Shown: positions 18,340-27,775 of the stretch, in pieces | How the letters are laid out: every line of letters starts with the position of its first letter | How positions within the stretch are numbered: position 1 is the first letter of the stretch | Source of the DNA: Microbacterium oleivorans | GTDB taxonomy: Bacteria > Actinomycetota > Actinomycetes > Actinomycetales > Microbacteriaceae | Direction: 5' to 3' | NCBI RefSeq assembly: GCF_023715745.1 | Contig: NZ_JAMBOV010000003.1 | Coordinates: forward strand, 62,001-126,000 | DNA: 64,000 bases | The notes under the pieces: generated by a model | What the model saw: the letters and a program-made list of their open reading frames with translations, nothing else | Databases searched by the model: none | Told to the model about the DNA's origin: nothing | Translations under genes and position numbers: made by a program

Positions 18340-19641
18340 ATGCTCCGCACGATCGACCTCCGCGGTCGCGCCGCCTCCCCGGCCGACCTCCTCGCCGCTG
18401 TTCCCCGTGCCACCGCTGCGCGAGACGAGGCGCTGACGACGGCGGCAGCGGTCGTCGCGGACGTCGCGGCCCGGGGCGAGGCGTCCCTGCGTGAGCAGGC
18501 CGCGCGGTTCGACGGCGTGGAGGGTCACGACATCCGGGTCCCGGCCGCCCACCTCGATGAGGCACTGACCTCCCTCGACCCGGCGATCCGTCGTGCGCTC
18601 GAGAAGGCGATCGACCGGGTCCGCCGGGCGTCGGCCGCCCAGGTTCCGGCGCCCGTCGTGACCGAGATCGATCCCGGAGCGCGCGTCGAGCAGCACTGGC
18701 GGCCCGTCCGCCGGGCTGGGGTCTACGTGCCCGGCGGCAAAGCGGTCTATCCCTCGAGTGTCGTGATGAACGTCGTGCCCGCGCAGGTCGCCGGCGTCGC
18801 GCAGGTCGCTCTCGCCTCCCCGCCTCAGCGCGATCACGGCGGCCGGGTGCACCCGGTCATCCTGGCCGCGGCACGGCTGCTCGGGATCACCGAGGTCTAC
18901 GCGATGGGCGGCGCCGGGGCGATCGGCGCCTACGCGCACGGCGTTCCCGGGCTCGGCCTCGACCCGGTCGACGTGATCTCGGGCCCCGGCAACAACTTCG
19001 TCGCCCTCGCCAAGCGTGTCGTGGCCGGCATGGTCGGCACGGACTCCGAAGCAGGCGCCACCGAGATCCTGATCGTGGCCGACGACTCCGCCGATGCGCG
19101 GCTGGTCGCCGCCGATCTCGTCAGTCAGGCTGAACACGACGAGCAGGCGGCAGCCGTCCTCGTGACCGACGCACCCGCCCTCGCCGAGGCGGTCGTGGTC
19201 GAGGTCGAGCGGCGCTCGGCCGCGACGCACCACGCCGACCGCGTCGCGCAGGCGCTGGCCGGTCCGCAGTCCGCCGTCGTCCTCGTCGACGACATCTCCA
19301 CGGCGACGGCGTTCAGCAACGCGTACGCGCCCGAGCACCTCGAGCTGCACCTGGCCGATCCGCACCCGGAGGACTTCGTCAACGCCGGCGCCGTGTTCGT
19401 CGGCGCCTGGACCCCGGTGAGTCTGGGCGACTACCTCGCGGGCAGCAACCATGTGCTGCCGACGGGCGGTCAGGCGAGATACGCGTCCGGCCTCTCGGCA
19501 TCCACCTTCCTCCGCCCGCAGCAGGTCATCACCTACGACCGCGAGGCACTCGAGGCGGTGCACGACGACATCGTGACGCTCGCCGGCGCCGAGATCCTGC
19601 CGGCGCACGGTGAGGCCGTGACGGCGCGCTTCGACGCGTAG
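18340..19641 (+). CDS. hisD: Histidinol dehydrogenase
   Basis: HisD carries out the last two oxidations of histidine synthesis, L-histidinol to L-histidine, with NAD and zinc. The 433-aa product has the family blocks [68 protein letters not shown] and PEHLELH; the zinc and catalytic histidines lie in the last two. ATG 18340 is preceded by GGAGGG and, 6 nt upstream, a TACCCT box. No other his genes lie nearby in the window. nrdR follows after 13 bp. Confidence 0.96.
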   Translation: MLRTIDLRGRAASPADLLAAVPRATAARDEALTTAAAVVADVAARGEASLREQAARFDGVEGHDIRVPAAHLDEALTSLDPAIRRALEKAIDRVRRASAAQVPAPVVTEIDPGARVEQHWRPVRRAGVYVPGGKAVYPSSVVMNVVPAQVAGVAQVALASPPQRDHGGRVHPVILAAARLLGITEVYAMGGAGAIGAYAHGVPGLGLDPVDVISGPGNNFVALAKRVVAGMVGTDSEAGATEILIVADDSADARLVAADLVSQAEHDEQAAAVLVTDAPALAEAVVVEVERRSAATHHADRVAQALAGPQSAVVLVDDISTATAFSNAYAPEHLELHLADPHPEDFVNAGAVFVGAWTPVSLGDYLAGSNHVLPTGGQARYASGLSASTFLRPQQVITYDREALEAVHDDIVTLAGAEILPAHGEAVTARFDA

Positions 19642-19654
19642 GCTGGATGCCGCC

Positions 19655-20128
19655 ATGCACTGCCCGTTCTGCCGTCACTCCGATTCCCGCGTCATCGACT
19701 CGCGCACGAGCGACGACGGGCTCAGCATCCGTCGTCGTCGGCAGTGCCCTGAGTGCGGTGGACGGTTCTCCACGATCGAGACGGCGAGTCTGAACGTCAT
19801 CAAGCGCTCCGGCGTGATCGAGTCGTTCAGCCGCGAGAAAGTCATGTCGGGCGTCCGCAAGGCGTGCCAGGGTCGCCCCGTCACCGAGGCGGATCTCGCC
19901 ATGCTCGCCCAGGCCGTCGAAGAGGCCGTCCGCCAGACCGGTGTCTCGCAGATCGACACGAACGAGATCGGTCTGGCGATCCTCGGGCCTCTCCGCGAAC
20001 TGGACGAGATCGCCTACCTGCGTTTCGCGAGCGTGTACCAGGCCTTCGAGACGCTCGACGACTTCGATGAGGCGATCGCGCTGCTCCGCGCGGATCACGC
20101 GCAGCGGGTCCCGCGGGACGAGGTCTGA
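19655..20128 (+). CDS. nrdR: Ribonucleotide reductase repressor NrdR
   Basis: NrdR represses ribonucleotide reductase genes by binding NrdR boxes when its ATP-cone is loaded with dATP. The 157-aa product has a zinc ribbon ([13 protein letters not shown] near residue 3, CPECGGRF near 31) and an ATP-cone domain ([19 protein letters not shown] near 48). Length and both domains are standard. TAGGCT at 19640-19645 covers the hisD stop and may be its -10. No nrd genes lie in the window, so it acts in trans. Confidence 0.96.
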   Translation: MHCPFCRHSDSRVIDSRTSDDGLSIRRRRQCPECGGRFSTIETASLNVIKRSGVIESFSREKVMSGVRKACQGRPVTEADLAMLAQAVEEAVRQTGVSQIDTNEIGLAILGPLRELDEIAYLRFASVYQAFETLDDFDEAIALLRADHAQRVPRDEV

Positions 20129-20151
20129 TCACGGCGTCTGCGCCGTCGCCC

Positions 20152-20165
20152 TAGGCTGGGAGCCG
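20152..20165 (+). promoter_or_regulatory. -10-like box before pyrD
   Basis: TAGGCT at 20152-20157 ends 8 nt before ATG 20166, with GGGAG between them. It would be a short-leader or leaderless start for pyrD. No -35 is clear. Confidence 0.35.
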
Positions 20166-21185
20166 ATGTATCGACTCCTCTTCGACCTCGTCCTCCGCCG
20201 ACTGGACCCCGAGACGGCCCACCATCTCGGGATGGTCGTCATCCGCCTCGCCGCCGTCCCCCCGTTCTTCTGGGTCGCGCGAGCTCTCACGCGACCGGAC
20301 CCGCGGCTGCGCACCGAGGCGCTCGGTCTGGTCTTCGACTCGCCCTTCGGCGTGGCCGCGGGCTTCGACAAGAACGCCGTCGGGGCGCTCGGCCTGCACG
20401 CTCTCGGATTCGGGCACATCGAGGTGGGTACCGTCACGGCGATCCCTCAGGAGGGCAACCCGCGCCCGCGCCTGTTCCGCCTCCCCGCCGACCGCGCGCT
20501 CATCAACCGCATGGGGTTCAACAACGAGGGCGCCGCTGTCGTCGCAGGCCGTCTGGCGCGCATGAGGCGACGTGCGCACCGCCCGGTCCTCGGCGCGAAC
20601 ATCGGCAAGTCGCGCATCGTAGACGTCGCCGACGCCACGGCGGACTATGTCGCCAGCACGCGACTCGTCGCCCCGGTGGCCGACTACCTCGTCGTGAACG
20701 TCTCCTCCCCGAACACCCCGGGGCTGCGCGGTCTCCAGGCCGTCGAGACCCTGCGTCCTCTGCTGACCGCGGTGAAGGATGCCGCGGGCGCGACACCGCT
20801 CCTCGTGAAGATCGCCCCCGATCTCACGGACGACGAGATCGACGGCATCGCCGCTCTCGCGGTCGACACCGGGCTGGCCGGCATCGTCGCGACGAACACG
20901 ACGATCGCCCGGACGGGACTGACGACGGATGCCGCATGCGTCGAGGCGATGGGGGCCGGAGGCCTCTCCGGTGCCCCGCTCCGGCAGCGCTCGCTCGACG
21001 TGCTCCGCCGGGTGCGCGCGGCGGTGCCCGCCGACTTCTGCGTCATCGCCGCCGGGGGAGTGGAGACCGCCAGGGACATTCGTGAGCGGCTCGCCGCCGG
21101 TGCCGACCTCGTGCAGGGCTACAGCGCATTCATCTATCGCGGACCGCTCTGGGCGCGCGAGGTCAACCGCGGGCTGGTGCGCTGA
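20166..21185 (+). CDS. pyrD: Dihydroorotate dehydrogenase (quinone), class 2
   Basis: PyrD oxidises dihydroorotate to orotate in pyrimidine synthesis, passing electrons to quinone at the membrane. The 339-aa product has the N-terminal helical extension of class 2 enzymes ([19 protein letters not shown]), then an FMN TIM barrel with [22 protein letters not shown], the catalytic-serine block [14 protein letters not shown], and [19 protein letters not shown] near the end. I chose ATG 20166, since the frame upstream runs inside nrdR. It links pyrimidine synthesis to the respiratory quinone pool. A strong terminator follows. Confidence 0.95.
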   Translation: MYRLLFDLVLRRLDPETAHHLGMVVIRLAAVPPFFWVARALTRPDPRLRTEALGLVFDSPFGVAAGFDKNAVGALGLHALGFGHIEVGTVTAIPQEGNPRPRLFRLPADRALINRMGFNNEGAAVVAGRLARMRRRAHRPVLGANIGKSRIVDVADATADYVASTRLVAPVADYLVVNVSSPNTPGLRGLQAVETLRPLLTAVKDAAGATPLLVKIAPDLTDDEIDGIAALAVDTGLAGIVATNTTIARTGLTTDAACVEAMGAGGLSGAPLRQRSLDVLRRVRAAVPADFCVIAAGGVETARDIRERLAAGADLVQGYSAFIYRGPLWAREVNRGLVR

Positions 21186-21209
21186 GCCCCGGCATCCGCT
21201 CCACCCACG

Positions 21210-21245
21210 ACGACGGCCCCGCACCTTCCGGTGCGGGGCCGTCGT
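21210..21245. terminator. Bidirectional terminator between pyrD and the DUF3043 gene
   Basis: A perfect 16-bp GC-rich stem (21210-21225 with 21230-21245) has a TTCC loop and sits between convergent genes. There is no long T run, as is usual in high-GC actinobacteria. It can serve both strands. Confidence 0.85.
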
Positions 21246-21258
21246 GGTTGTCCGGGGC

Positions 21259-21819
21259 TCAGCTCGGGTATTCGCCCCGCTTGACCTGCGGCTTCGGCAG
21301 ACGCATGAACCGCATCTGCACCGAGCGCATCGCCGCGTACCAGCCGAGACCCTTCTCGCGGCGGTCGCCCCACTTGGCGGCGGCGAGCTTCTTCACCTTG
21401 CGCGAGAGCATGATCATGTCGGCGACCACGAAGAGCAGGTAGGCCCAGAGGCCGATGTACGCGTAGAAGACGACGGCGGTGTTCGGGACCAGGGCGAAGA
21501 GGATGACGATGACGAGCAGCGGCATGACGAGCTCGCCGAAGTGCCAGCCGGCGTCGGTGTAGTCGCGCGCGAAGCGCCGCTGCGGGCCGCGGTCGCGAGG
21601 CGTCAGGTAGCGCTCGTCGCCGTTGGCCATGCCGATCCGGGCCTTCTCGCGCTGGGCCGCGAGCTCCGCCTTCGCTCGCGCACGAGCCTCCTTCGTGTTC
21701 GCCACGAGAGGCCGCTTGCGCGCCGCTTCCTGCTCGGCGCGCGTGGGCGTCGGGCGGTTCTTCCCGGCGCCGGTGGGGGCGTCGGGGGCGGTGTCGGCGG
21801 GAGGCGGTGTCTTTGCCAC
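21259..21819 (-). CDS. DUF3043 membrane protein
   Basis: This 186-aa protein is of the actinobacterial DUF3043 type. It has a charged N-terminal half rich in Pro, Lys and Arg (TRAEQEAARKRPLVANTKEARARAKAELAAQREKAR split over residues 27-62), then two hydrophobic helices (about 105-125 and 129-147) and a basic end with GWYAAMRSVQMRFMRLPKP. GTG 21819 has GAGGAA about 6 nt upstream on this strand. Its function is unknown. It is divergent from the M20 peptidase gene with only 52 bp between starts. Confidence 0.85.
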   Translation of the reverse strand: MAKTPPPADTAPDAPTGAGKNRPTPTRAEQEAARKRPLVANTKEARARAKAELAAQREKARIGMANGDERYLTPRDRGPQRRFARDYTDAGWHFGELVMPLLVIVILFALVPNTAVVFYAYIGLWAYLLFVVADMIMLSRKVKKLAAAKWGDRREKGLGWYAAMRSVQMRFMRLPKPQVKRGEYPS

Positions 21820-21871
21820 GGGGCGGTTCCTCGGAATCGGCGAAAAAGGCGTGCGACATAAGATTACCCGC
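21820..21871. promoter_or_regulatory. Short divergent promoter region
   Basis: The 52-bp gap between two divergent starts must hold both promoters. TAAGAT at 21859-21864, 7 nt before the + strand ATG 21872, suits a leaderless transcript. On the - strand GAGGAA precedes GTG 21819. The segment is AT-richer than its flanks. Confidence 0.5.
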
Positions 21872-23278
21872 ATGACTTCCGACACCACCCGGTCTTCCGC
21901 GGTGCGGGAGGCGGCCCTCACCCAGGTTCCCGCCGCCCTCGCCGACCTCGGCTCCCTCGTCCGCATCCCCTCGATCGCGTTCCCCTCGATCGCGTTCCCC
22001 GGATTCGACCGCGCCGAGGTGCAGCGCAGCGCCGAGGCGGTCAAGGCGATCGTCGACGACCTGGGGATCTTCGAGCGGGTGGAGATTCGGACCGCGGTCA
22101 TCCCCGAGACGGGAGAGGAGGGGATGCCGGCGGTGCTGGCCACGCGACCCGCGCGAAACGGTCGGCCGACGATCCTCCTCTACGCGCACCACGACGTGCA
22201 GCCGGTCGGCGACGAGTCGCTGTGGGAGTCCCCGCCCTTCGAGCCGACCCTGCGGAACGGTCGCATCTACGGTCGCGGTGCGGCCGACGACAAGGCGGGC
22301 ATCATGGCCCACATCGGTGCGCTCCGTGCGCTGGTCGAGTCGGTCGGTCCGGACTTCGACCTCGGCGTGAACCTCTTCTTCGAGGGGGAGGAAGAGGCCG
22401 GGTCCGCGTCGTTCGCGCAGTTCCTGAGCGACAACGCCGATGCGCTGCGCGCCGACGTCATCGTGGTCGCGGACTCGGGAAACTGGGACTCCGAGACACC
22501 GGCGCTGACGGTGTCGCTGCGCGGTAACGTCCGCTTCACCCTCGACATCGAGACGCTCGAGCACGCTTCGCACTCCGGGATGTTCGGAGGAGCCGTCCCC
22601 GATGCCATGCTCGCGGCCGTCACGCTGCTCGCGACGCTGTGGGATGGGGACGGTGCGGTCGCCGTCGACGGGCTCGAATCGCGGGACGCCGAGACCCCGC
22701 CGTATTCGGAGGAGACGCTGCGCAGCGAGGCGGGGCTGCCCGAGGGTGTGTCGCCGATCGGGCGCGATGAGATCCTGAGCCGCATCTGGAACAAGCCGTC
22801 GATCACCATCACGGGCATCGATGCGCCCAGCGTGCGGAACGCGTCGAACACGCTGTCGCCGAAGGTCTCCGTCGTCCTGAGCACCCGTGTCGCTCCCGGC
22901 CAGGCGGCTGCCGACGCGTTCGCCGCGATCGAGGCGCACCTCCGCAGCCGGGCACCGTTCGGCGCGCGGCTGACATTCCGTGACGTCGACTTCGGAAATC
23001 CCTTCCTGGTCGACACCTCCGGCCCGGCCGTCGAAGCTGCCCGTGCTGCGCTCGAGAGCGGCTACGGCCGTACCCCGATCGACATCGGTGTGGGCGGCTC
23101 GATTCCCTTCATCGCCGATCTGGTGCGGGAGTTCCCGGGGGCCGAGATCCTCGTGACCGGTGTCGAGGATCCGCATGCCCGGGCGCACAGCCCCAACGAG
23201 TCCCTGCACGTCGAGACGTTCCGCAACGCGCTGGTGTCTGAGGCGCTGCTGCTCGCGGCACTCGACGCATCCGACTGA
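21872..23278 (+). CDS. M20 family metallopeptidase (dipeptidase-like)
   Basis: This 468-aa M20 peptidase is probably a cytoplasmic di- or oligopeptidase using two zinc ions. The metal and catalytic motifs are present: YAHHDVQPVG (near 107), GRGAADDKAG (near 135) and FEGEEEAGS (near 170), with a dimerisation domain in the middle. ATG 21872 is leaderless by position. One oddity is a perfect 15-bp tandem duplication at 21971-22000 that repeats SIAFP (residues 34-43); homologues usually seem to have one copy. This changes a loop near the N-terminus and keeps the frame. The exact substrate is unknown. Confidence 0.9.
   Translation: MTSDTTRSSAVREAALTQVPAALADLGSLVRIPSIAFPSIAFPGFDRAEVQRSAEAVKAIVDDLGIFERVEIRTAVIPETGEEGMPAVLATRPARNGRPTILLYAHHDVQPVGDESLWESPPFEPTLRNGRIYGRGAADDKAGIMAHIGALRALVESVGPDFDLGVNLFFEGEEEAGSASFAQFLSDNADALRADVIVVADSGNWDSETPALTVSLRGNVRFTLDIETLEHASHSGMFGGAVPDAMLAAVTLLATLWDGDGAVAVDGLESRDAETPPYSEETLRSEAGLPEGVSPIGRDEILSRIWNKPSITITGIDAPSVRNASNTLSPKVSVVLSTRVAPGQAAADAFAAIEAHLRSRAPFGARLTFRDVDFGNPFLVDTSGPAVEAARAALESGYGRTPIDIGVGGSIPFIADLVREFPGAEILVTGVEDPHARAHSPNESLHVETFRNALVSEALLLAALDASD
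21971..22000 (+). repeat. 15-bp tandem duplication inside the M20 peptidase gene
   Basis: The unit TCGATCGCGTTCCCC occurs twice head to tail without mismatch (21971-21985 and 21986-22000). It is a multiple of three, so it inserts five residues (SIAFP) and keeps the frame. Identity at every base suggests a recent event. Confidence 0.95.
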
Positions 23279-23329
23279 TCCCGCGCGACGATCCACTCGG
23301 GTCGCCGGGCCGACGGGCGCGCCGGGACG

Positions 23330-23335
23330 TAGAAT
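23330..23335 (+). promoter_or_regulatory. -10-like box before erpA
   Basis: TAGAAT stands 60 nt before the chosen start. It is the only -10-like sequence in the 117-bp gap after the M20 gene. Support is by motif only. Confidence 0.35.
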
Positions 23336-23395
23336 CGAGAGAGCACGCCGCCCCCGTTCCTGAAGAGCACTGGCGGCCCGACCATGGGGAGAGTC

Positions 23396-23761
23396 ATGAC
23401 CGACATCGCCACGCAGTCCACCGACACCGTTCCCGCCCACGGCGTCGCCCTCACAGACGCCGCCGCCGAGAAGGTGAAGAGCCTGCTGTCGCAGGAGAAC
23501 CGCGACGACCTGCGGCTCCGGGTCGCGGTCCAGCCCGGCGGATGCTCGGGCCTGATCTACCAGCTCTACTTCGACGAGCGGTACCTCGACGGCGACAAGA
23601 CGGTCGACTTCGACGGCGTCGAGGTCATCGTCGACGACATGTCGGTGCCCTACCTCGACGGCGCGAAGATCGATTTCAAGGACACGATCTCGGAGCAGGG
23701 CTTCACGATCGACAACCCCAATGCCGCCGGCAGCTGCGCCTGCGGCGACAGCTTCCACTGA
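23396..23761 (+). CDS. erpA: A-type iron-sulfur carrier, ErpA/HesB family
   Basis: A-type carriers hand Fe-S clusters to apoproteins. The 121-aa product is a single HesB-like domain with the three conserved cysteines: GGCSGLIYQ near residue 49 and GSCACGDSF at the end. I chose ATG 23396, with GGGGAG just upstream, over ATG 23384, which lies on top of that ribosome site. It sits directly before the cytochrome oxidase genes, which suits a supply of clusters to respiratory proteins such as the Rieske protein QcrA; that link is inference. Confidence 0.9.
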   Translation: MTDIATQSTDTVPAHGVALTDAAAEKVKSLLSQENRDDLRLRVAVQPGGCSGLIYQLYFDERYLDGDKTVDFDGVEVIVDDMSVPYLDGAKIDFKDTISEQGFTIDNPNAAGSCACGDSFH

Positions 23762-23787
23762 TCCATCCCGGGCTCCCTCGATCGGTG

Positions 23788-23812
23788 CCGGCCATCCTGA
23801 GCGGATGGCCGG
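23788..23812 (+). terminator. Terminator hairpin after erpA
   Basis: A perfect 10-bp stem (CCGGCCATCC with GGATGGCCGG) has a 5-nt loop, 26 bp after the erpA stop. There is no T run. It separates erpA from the ctaC promoter just downstream. Confidence 0.7.
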
Positions 23813-23832
23813 AACTCCGTAAGAGGTTGCCC

Positions 23833-23870
23833 TAGACTGGCATGAGTCTGACCTTCATGTCCCCGAAAGG
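23833..23870 (+). promoter_or_regulatory. ctaC promoter and ribosome site
   Basis: TAGACT at 23833-23838 is the likely -10. GAAAGG stands 6 nt before GTG 23877. Together with the hairpin upstream this marks the start of the ctaC-ctaD-ctaF transcript. Confidence 0.5.
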
Positions 23871-23876
23871 TGCACT

Positions 23877-24776
23877 GTGCGCGTCAATCGCCGACTCCGT
23901 TGGGTAGCTCTCCCGCTCACGATCGCCTCCGCGGTCGCGCTGGCGGGCTGCAGCCCCACGACAGCGAACGGCTTCCTCCCCGGCTTCGACGAGGAGGGCG
24001 GCCAGGCGACGAACCACACGTCGATGATCGCCGGCCTCTGGACCACGTCGTGGATCGTCGTCCTCGCCGTCGGCGTCATCACCTGGGCCCTCATGGGCTG
24101 GGCTGCCATCGCCTACCGGCGTCGCAAGGGGCAGTCGGGTCTGCCCGTGCAGCTGCGCTACAACATGCCGATCGAGATGTTCTTCACGATCGCTCCGGTC
24201 ATCCTCGTGCTGGGCTTCTTCGCCTTCACCGCTCGCGATCAGACGATCATCGAGACGCAGCACGAGACCCCTGACGTCTGCATCACCGCGATCGGCAAGC
24301 AGTGGGCATGGGACTTCCAGTACAACGGCTCCGACTGCAACGACACCGAGGAGTCCGTCTGGACGATGGGTGTCCAGGCGCAGACCGACGCGCAGGGCAA
24401 CATCACCAACGAGCTCCCCGAGCTCGTCCTCCCCGTCAACAAGAAGGTGACGCTGCAGCTCGAGTCTCGCGACGTCATCCACTCGTTCTGGATCGTGGAC
24501 TTCCTCTACAAGAAGGACATGTACCCGGGACGCGACAACTACTGGTCCTTCGTCCCCACCAAGGAGGGCGAGTACGTCGGCAAGTGCGCCGAGCTCTGCG
24601 GCCAGTACCACTCGATGATGCTCTTCAACGTGAAGGTCGTCTCGGAGTCCGAATACGAGAACTACATCGCTTCGCTCGAGGCCCAGGGGCAGACCGGCGA
24701 CATCGATGACGTCCTCGATCGACAGCAGAACGCACCGGGCACCGGCGCACCTGCCGCTGAGGGAGAGAACAACTGA
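23877..24776 (+). CDS. ctaC: Cytochrome c oxidase subunit II
   Basis: CtaC carries the CuA centre that takes electrons from the bc1 complex and passes them to subunit I. The 299-aa product starts with a lipoprotein signal (LAGC, lipid cysteine at residue 23), has two membrane helices (about 53-75 and 97-117), and an outer cupredoxin domain with CuA ligands in [12 protein letters not shown] and [13 protein letters not shown] loop with two cysteines ([13 protein letters not shown]) sits in the domain, as in other actinobacterial versions. GTG 23877 has a clear ribosome site. The stop overlaps ctaD. Confidence 0.96.
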   Translation: MRVNRRLRWVALPLTIASAVALAGCSPTTANGFLPGFDEEGGQATNHTSMIAGLWTTSWIVVLAVGVITWALMGWAAIAYRRRKGQSGLPVQLRYNMPIEMFFTIAPVILVLGFFAFTARDQTIIETQHETPDVCITAIGKQWAWDFQYNGSDCNDTEESVWTMGVQAQTDAQGNITNELPELVLPVNKKVTLQLESRDVIHSFWIVDFLYKKDMYPGRDNYWSFVPTKEGEYVGKCAELCGQYHSMMLFNVKVVSESEYENYIASLEAQGQTGDIDDVLDRQQNAPGTGAPAAEGENN

Positions 24777-26518
24777 TGGCCACCATCACGCCTCCGGCAC
24801 CGACCCTTCCCCCTCGCCAGGCGGCACTGCTGAGCCGCTCGCGCGTCGAGCACAAGGGCAACATCGTGGTGAAGTGGATCACCTCCACCGATCACAAGAC
24901 CATCGGGTACATGTACCTGATCGCGTCCGTGCTGTTCTTCATGCTCGGCGGCGTCATGGCGCTGATCATCCGTGCGGAGCTCTTCGAGCCCGGCATGCAG
25001 GTGGTGCCGACCAAGGAGCAGTACAACCAGCTGTTCACGATGCACGGCACGATCATGCTGCTGATGTTCGCGACGCCGCTGTTCGCCGGCTTCGCCAACG
25101 CACTGCTGCCGCTGCAGATCGGCGCGCCCGACGTCGCGTTCCCGCGACTGAACGCCTTCGCGTTCTGGCTCTTCACCTTCGGCTCGACGATCGCCGTCGC
25201 CGGCTTCCTCACCCCGCAGGGTGCGGCCGCGTTCGGATGGTTCGCCTATCAGCCGCTGGCGAGCGAGAGCTTCAGCCCGGGTGCCGGTGGTGACCTCTGG
25301 ATGCTGGGCCTCGGCATGAGCGGTTTCGGCACGATCCTCGGTGGCGTCAACTTCATCACCACGATCATGACGATGCGCGCGCCGGGTATGACGATGTGGC
25401 GCATGCCGATCTTCAGCTGGAACACGCTGGTCACCAGCATCCTGATCCTGATGGCGTTCCCGGTCCTGGCGGCGGCGATCTTCGCCGCGGCAGCCGACCG
25501 CATCCTCGGCGCTCACGTCTACGACCCGGCGAACGGCGGTGTCCTGCTCTGGCAGCACCTGTTCTGGTTCTTCGGCCACCCCGAGGTGTACATCATCGCG
25601 CTGCCCTTCTTCGGCATCGTCTCGGAGATCTTCCCGGTGTTCAGCCGCAAGCCGATCTTCGGCTACAAGACCCTCGTCTACGCGACCATCGCGATCGCGG
25701 CCCTCTCGGTGTCGGTCTGGGCGCACCACATGTACGTGACGGGTGCCGTCCTGCTGCCGTTCTTCGCCCTCATGACGATGCTCATCGCCGTCCCCACGGG
25801 CGTGAAGATCTTCAACTGGATCGGCACGATGTGGCGGGGTTCCATCACGTTCGAGACGCCCATGGTCTTCGCATTGGGCTTCCTGGTCTCGTTCGTCTTC
25901 GGTGGTCTGACGGGCATCATCCTGTCCTCGCCGCCGCTGGACTTCCACGTCTCCGACTCGTACTTCGTCGTGGCGCACTTCCACTACGTCGTCTTCGGAA
26001 CCGTCGTCTTCGCGATGTTCGCCGGCTTCTACTTCTGGTGGCCGAAGTGGACCGGCAAGATGCTGAACGAGCGCCTCGGCCTCGTGCACTTCTGGCTCCT
26101 GTTCATCGGCTTCCACATGACGTTCCTCATCCAGCACTGGCTCGGCGCCGACGGCATGCCGCGACGCTACGCCGACTACGCGATGCAGGACGGCTGGACC
26201 TGGCAGAACCAGGTGTCGACGATCGGCTCGATGATCCTCGCGGCATCGATGGTCCCGTTCCTTCTGAACGTCTGGATAACGGCCCGTACCGCGCCTCGCG
26301 TCACGGTCAACGACCCGTGGGGCTACGGAGGCTCGCTCGAGTGGGCGACCAGCTGCCCGCCGCCCCGCCACAACTTCACGTCGATCCCGCGTATCCGCAG
26401 CGAGCGCCCCGCATTCGACCTGAACCACCCCGAAGCCGGCATTCCGGTCGGCGTGGGTCCCGCGAAGGACGCACCCGACGCCCCGGTGGTCGATCTGACG
26501 AACGGTGAGGTCAAGTAA
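24776..26518 (+). CDS. ctaD: Cytochrome c oxidase subunit I
   Basis: CtaD is the catalytic, proton-pumping subunit with heme a, heme a3 and CuB. The 580-aa product has 12 hydrophobic helices. Heme a and CuB ligands are visible in MHGTIML, in [10 protein letters not shown] (the His-Tyr linkage region), in WAHHMYVTG and in VAHFHYVV, in the expected order. The start ATG 24776 overlaps the ctaC stop (TGATG), with GGGAGAG upstream. It ends 1 bp before ctaF, so the three genes are one coupled unit. The partner subunit III is on the other strand at 32 kb. Confidence 0.98.
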   Translation: MATITPPAPTLPPRQAALLSRSRVEHKGNIVVKWITSTDHKTIGYMYLIASVLFFMLGGVMALIIRAELFEPGMQVVPTKEQYNQLFTMHGTIMLLMFATPLFAGFANALLPLQIGAPDVAFPRLNAFAFWLFTFGSTIAVAGFLTPQGAAAFGWFAYQPLASESFSPGAGGDLWMLGLGMSGFGTILGGVNFITTIMTMRAPGMTMWRMPIFSWNTLVTSILILMAFPVLAAAIFAAAADRILGAHVYDPANGGVLLWQHLFWFFGHPEVYIIALPFFGIVSEIFPVFSRKPIFGYKTLVYATIAIAALSVSVWAHHMYVTGAVLLPFFALMTMLIAVPTGVKIFNWIGTMWRGSITFETPMVFALGFLVSFVFGGLTGIILSSPPLDFHVSDSYFVVAHFHYVVFGTVVFAMFAGFYFWWPKWTGKMLNERLGLVHFWLLFIGFHMTFLIQHWLGADGMPRRYADYAMQDGWTWQNQVSTIGSMILAASMVPFLLNVWITARTAPRVTVNDPWGYGGSLEWATSCPPPRHNFTSIPRIRSERPAFDLNHPEAGIPVGVGPAKDAPDAPVVDLTNGEVK

Positions 26519-26953
26519 GTGAAGACCAACGTCAACCTCTGGTGGATCCTGACCGCGTTCTTCGGTCTCGTCGCCGTCGTCTACGTGGCGTGGAACATCA
26601 TCGCCCACCCGCAGCTCCCGGTGTTCAACCGGATCGAGTGGGTCGGCTCCGTCGCCCTCGTCTTCGTGACGGCGATGGGTGCGATGATCGCGTTCTACAC
26701 GAGCCGTGTCGAGAAGGCGCAGGGCGGCGTCCTCCCCGAGGATTCGCTCACCGCTGACATCGACGACGGCGACCCCGAGATGGGCGAGTTCTCCCCCTGG
26801 TCCTGGTGGCCGCTGGTGCTCGCCGGTTCGGCAGCCGTCGCGTTCATCGGGCTCGCCGTCGGCGAGTTCATGATCCCGATCGGGCTCGGCATCTTCGTCG
26901 TCGCCATCGTCGGCTGGGTCTACGAGTACTACCGGGGCTACTTCGCCCGCTGA
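26519..26953 (+). CDS. ctaF: Actinobacterial cytochrome c oxidase subunit IV
   Basis: CtaF is the small extra subunit found in actinobacterial aa3 oxidases. The 144-aa product has four hydrophobic segments in two pairs (about 6-26 and 41-60, then 98-118 and 121-140) separated by an acidic loop (LPEDSLTADIDDGDPEMGEF). GTG 26519 directly abuts the ctaD stop, and GTGAGG within the end of ctaD can serve as ribosome site. A PP2C phosphatase gene follows 6 bp later and may be on the same transcript. Confidence 0.93.
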   Translation: MKTNVNLWWILTAFFGLVAVVYVAWNIIAHPQLPVFNRIEWVGSVALVFVTAMGAMIAFYTSRVEKAQGGVLPEDSLTADIDDGDPEMGEFSPWSWWPLVLAGSAAVAFIGLAVGEFMIPIGLGIFVVAIVGWVYEYYRGYFAR

Positions 26954-26959
26954 GTCCCC

Positions 26960-27757
26960 GTGCGCATCCACGCAGGCGTCCGATCGGACGTCGGAGGCTA
27001 CCGCGACGTCAACCAGGACGCCGCCTTCGCATCGCCGTTCGCCGCAGCTGTGGCGGACGGCGTTGGCGGTGGTCCGTCCGGCGACCTCGCATCCGCAGCG
27101 ATCATCCACAAGCTGATCACCCTGCGTGGTGCACTCCCGTCCGCGGCAGAGCTCATCGAGCGGCTGAAAGCCGCGAACTGGGACATCGGTGCACACATCC
27201 GCCGCGATGCCGCACTCGCGGGGATGGCGAGCACACTGACCGGTGTGTGGCTCACCGCCGGTGAGGAGCTCGTCGTGGCGCACACCGGCGACTCCCGGGC
27301 CTACCTCCTGCGGGACGGCGGCTTCGTGCGTCAGACGCGGGACGACTCCTTCGTGCAGGCCCTGGTCGACCGGGGGCTCGTCCGTCCCGAGGATGCCTGG
27401 ACGCACCCGCGCCGCAACGTCATCACCGCATCCTTCGGCGGCAACGACGAAGACGTCGTCCGGGTCGAGACGCGCGACGTACGTGCCGGCGATCGATGGT
27501 TCCTCTGCAGCGACGGCGTCACCGACTACCTACCCGAGGACGCACTGGCAGAGGTCCTCCGAGGGGAGACGGACCCGGTCCGAGCGGCACATGCTGTCGT
27601 CGAGCTCGCGCTCGAGGCAGCGTCCCGCGACAACGTGACGGCCGTCGTCTGCGACGTCGTGGGCGATCAGCCGGACGCCACCGTGGTGCCGGTGATCGCG
27701 GGTGCTGCGGCTTCTCGATGGACCGAGGTCATCGAGGCGGGCCTGGCGAGCGCCTGA
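26960..27757 (+). CDS. PP2C-family serine/threonine phosphatase
   Basis: This 265-aa protein is a complete single-domain PPM/PP2C phosphatase that uses two metal ions. Motifs in order are YRDVNQDAAF (residues 14-23), VADGVGG (31-37), GDSRAYLLRDG (near 112), CSDGVTDYL (near 182) and DNVTAVV (near 223). There is no membrane helix, so it is cytoplasmic. GTG 26960 lies 6 bp after ctaF, so it is probably co-transcribed with the oxidase genes. No Ser/Thr kinase is in the window, so the substrate is open. It converges with the rhodanese gene. Confidence 0.9.
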   Translation: MRIHAGVRSDVGGYRDVNQDAAFASPFAAAVADGVGGGPSGDLASAAIIHKLITLRGALPSAAELIERLKAANWDIGAHIRRDAALAGMASTLTGVWLTAGEELVVAHTGDSRAYLLRDGGFVRQTRDDSFVQALVDRGLVRPEDAWTHPRRNVITASFGGNDEDVVRVETRDVRAGDRWFLCSDGVTDYLPEDALAEVLRGETDPVRAAHAVVELALEAASRDNVTAVVCDVVGDQPDATVVPVIAGAAASRWTEVIEAGLASA

Positions 27758-27768
27758 GCGGGCGCTCG
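27747..27768. terminator. Hairpin over the PP2C stop codon
   Basis: CGAGCGCC (27747-27754) pairs with GGCGCTCG (27761-27768) around a 6-nt loop holding the TGA stop. It is the only hairpin in the 18-bp convergent gap and may stop transcripts from both sides. Confidence 0.5.
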
Positions 27769-27775
27769 GCGGCGA

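Noticed and set aside
21134..23758. Open - strand frame of 874 codons across the DUF3043, M20 and erpA genes
   Set aside because: It passes through a terminator, a divergent promoter and three genes on other frames; it is chance openness at high GC.
24662..27406. Open - strand frame of 914 codons opposite ctaD and neighbours
   Set aside because: It runs across several real genes and intergenic gaps, and its product is a charged repeat-like sequence typical of antisense frames at high GC.
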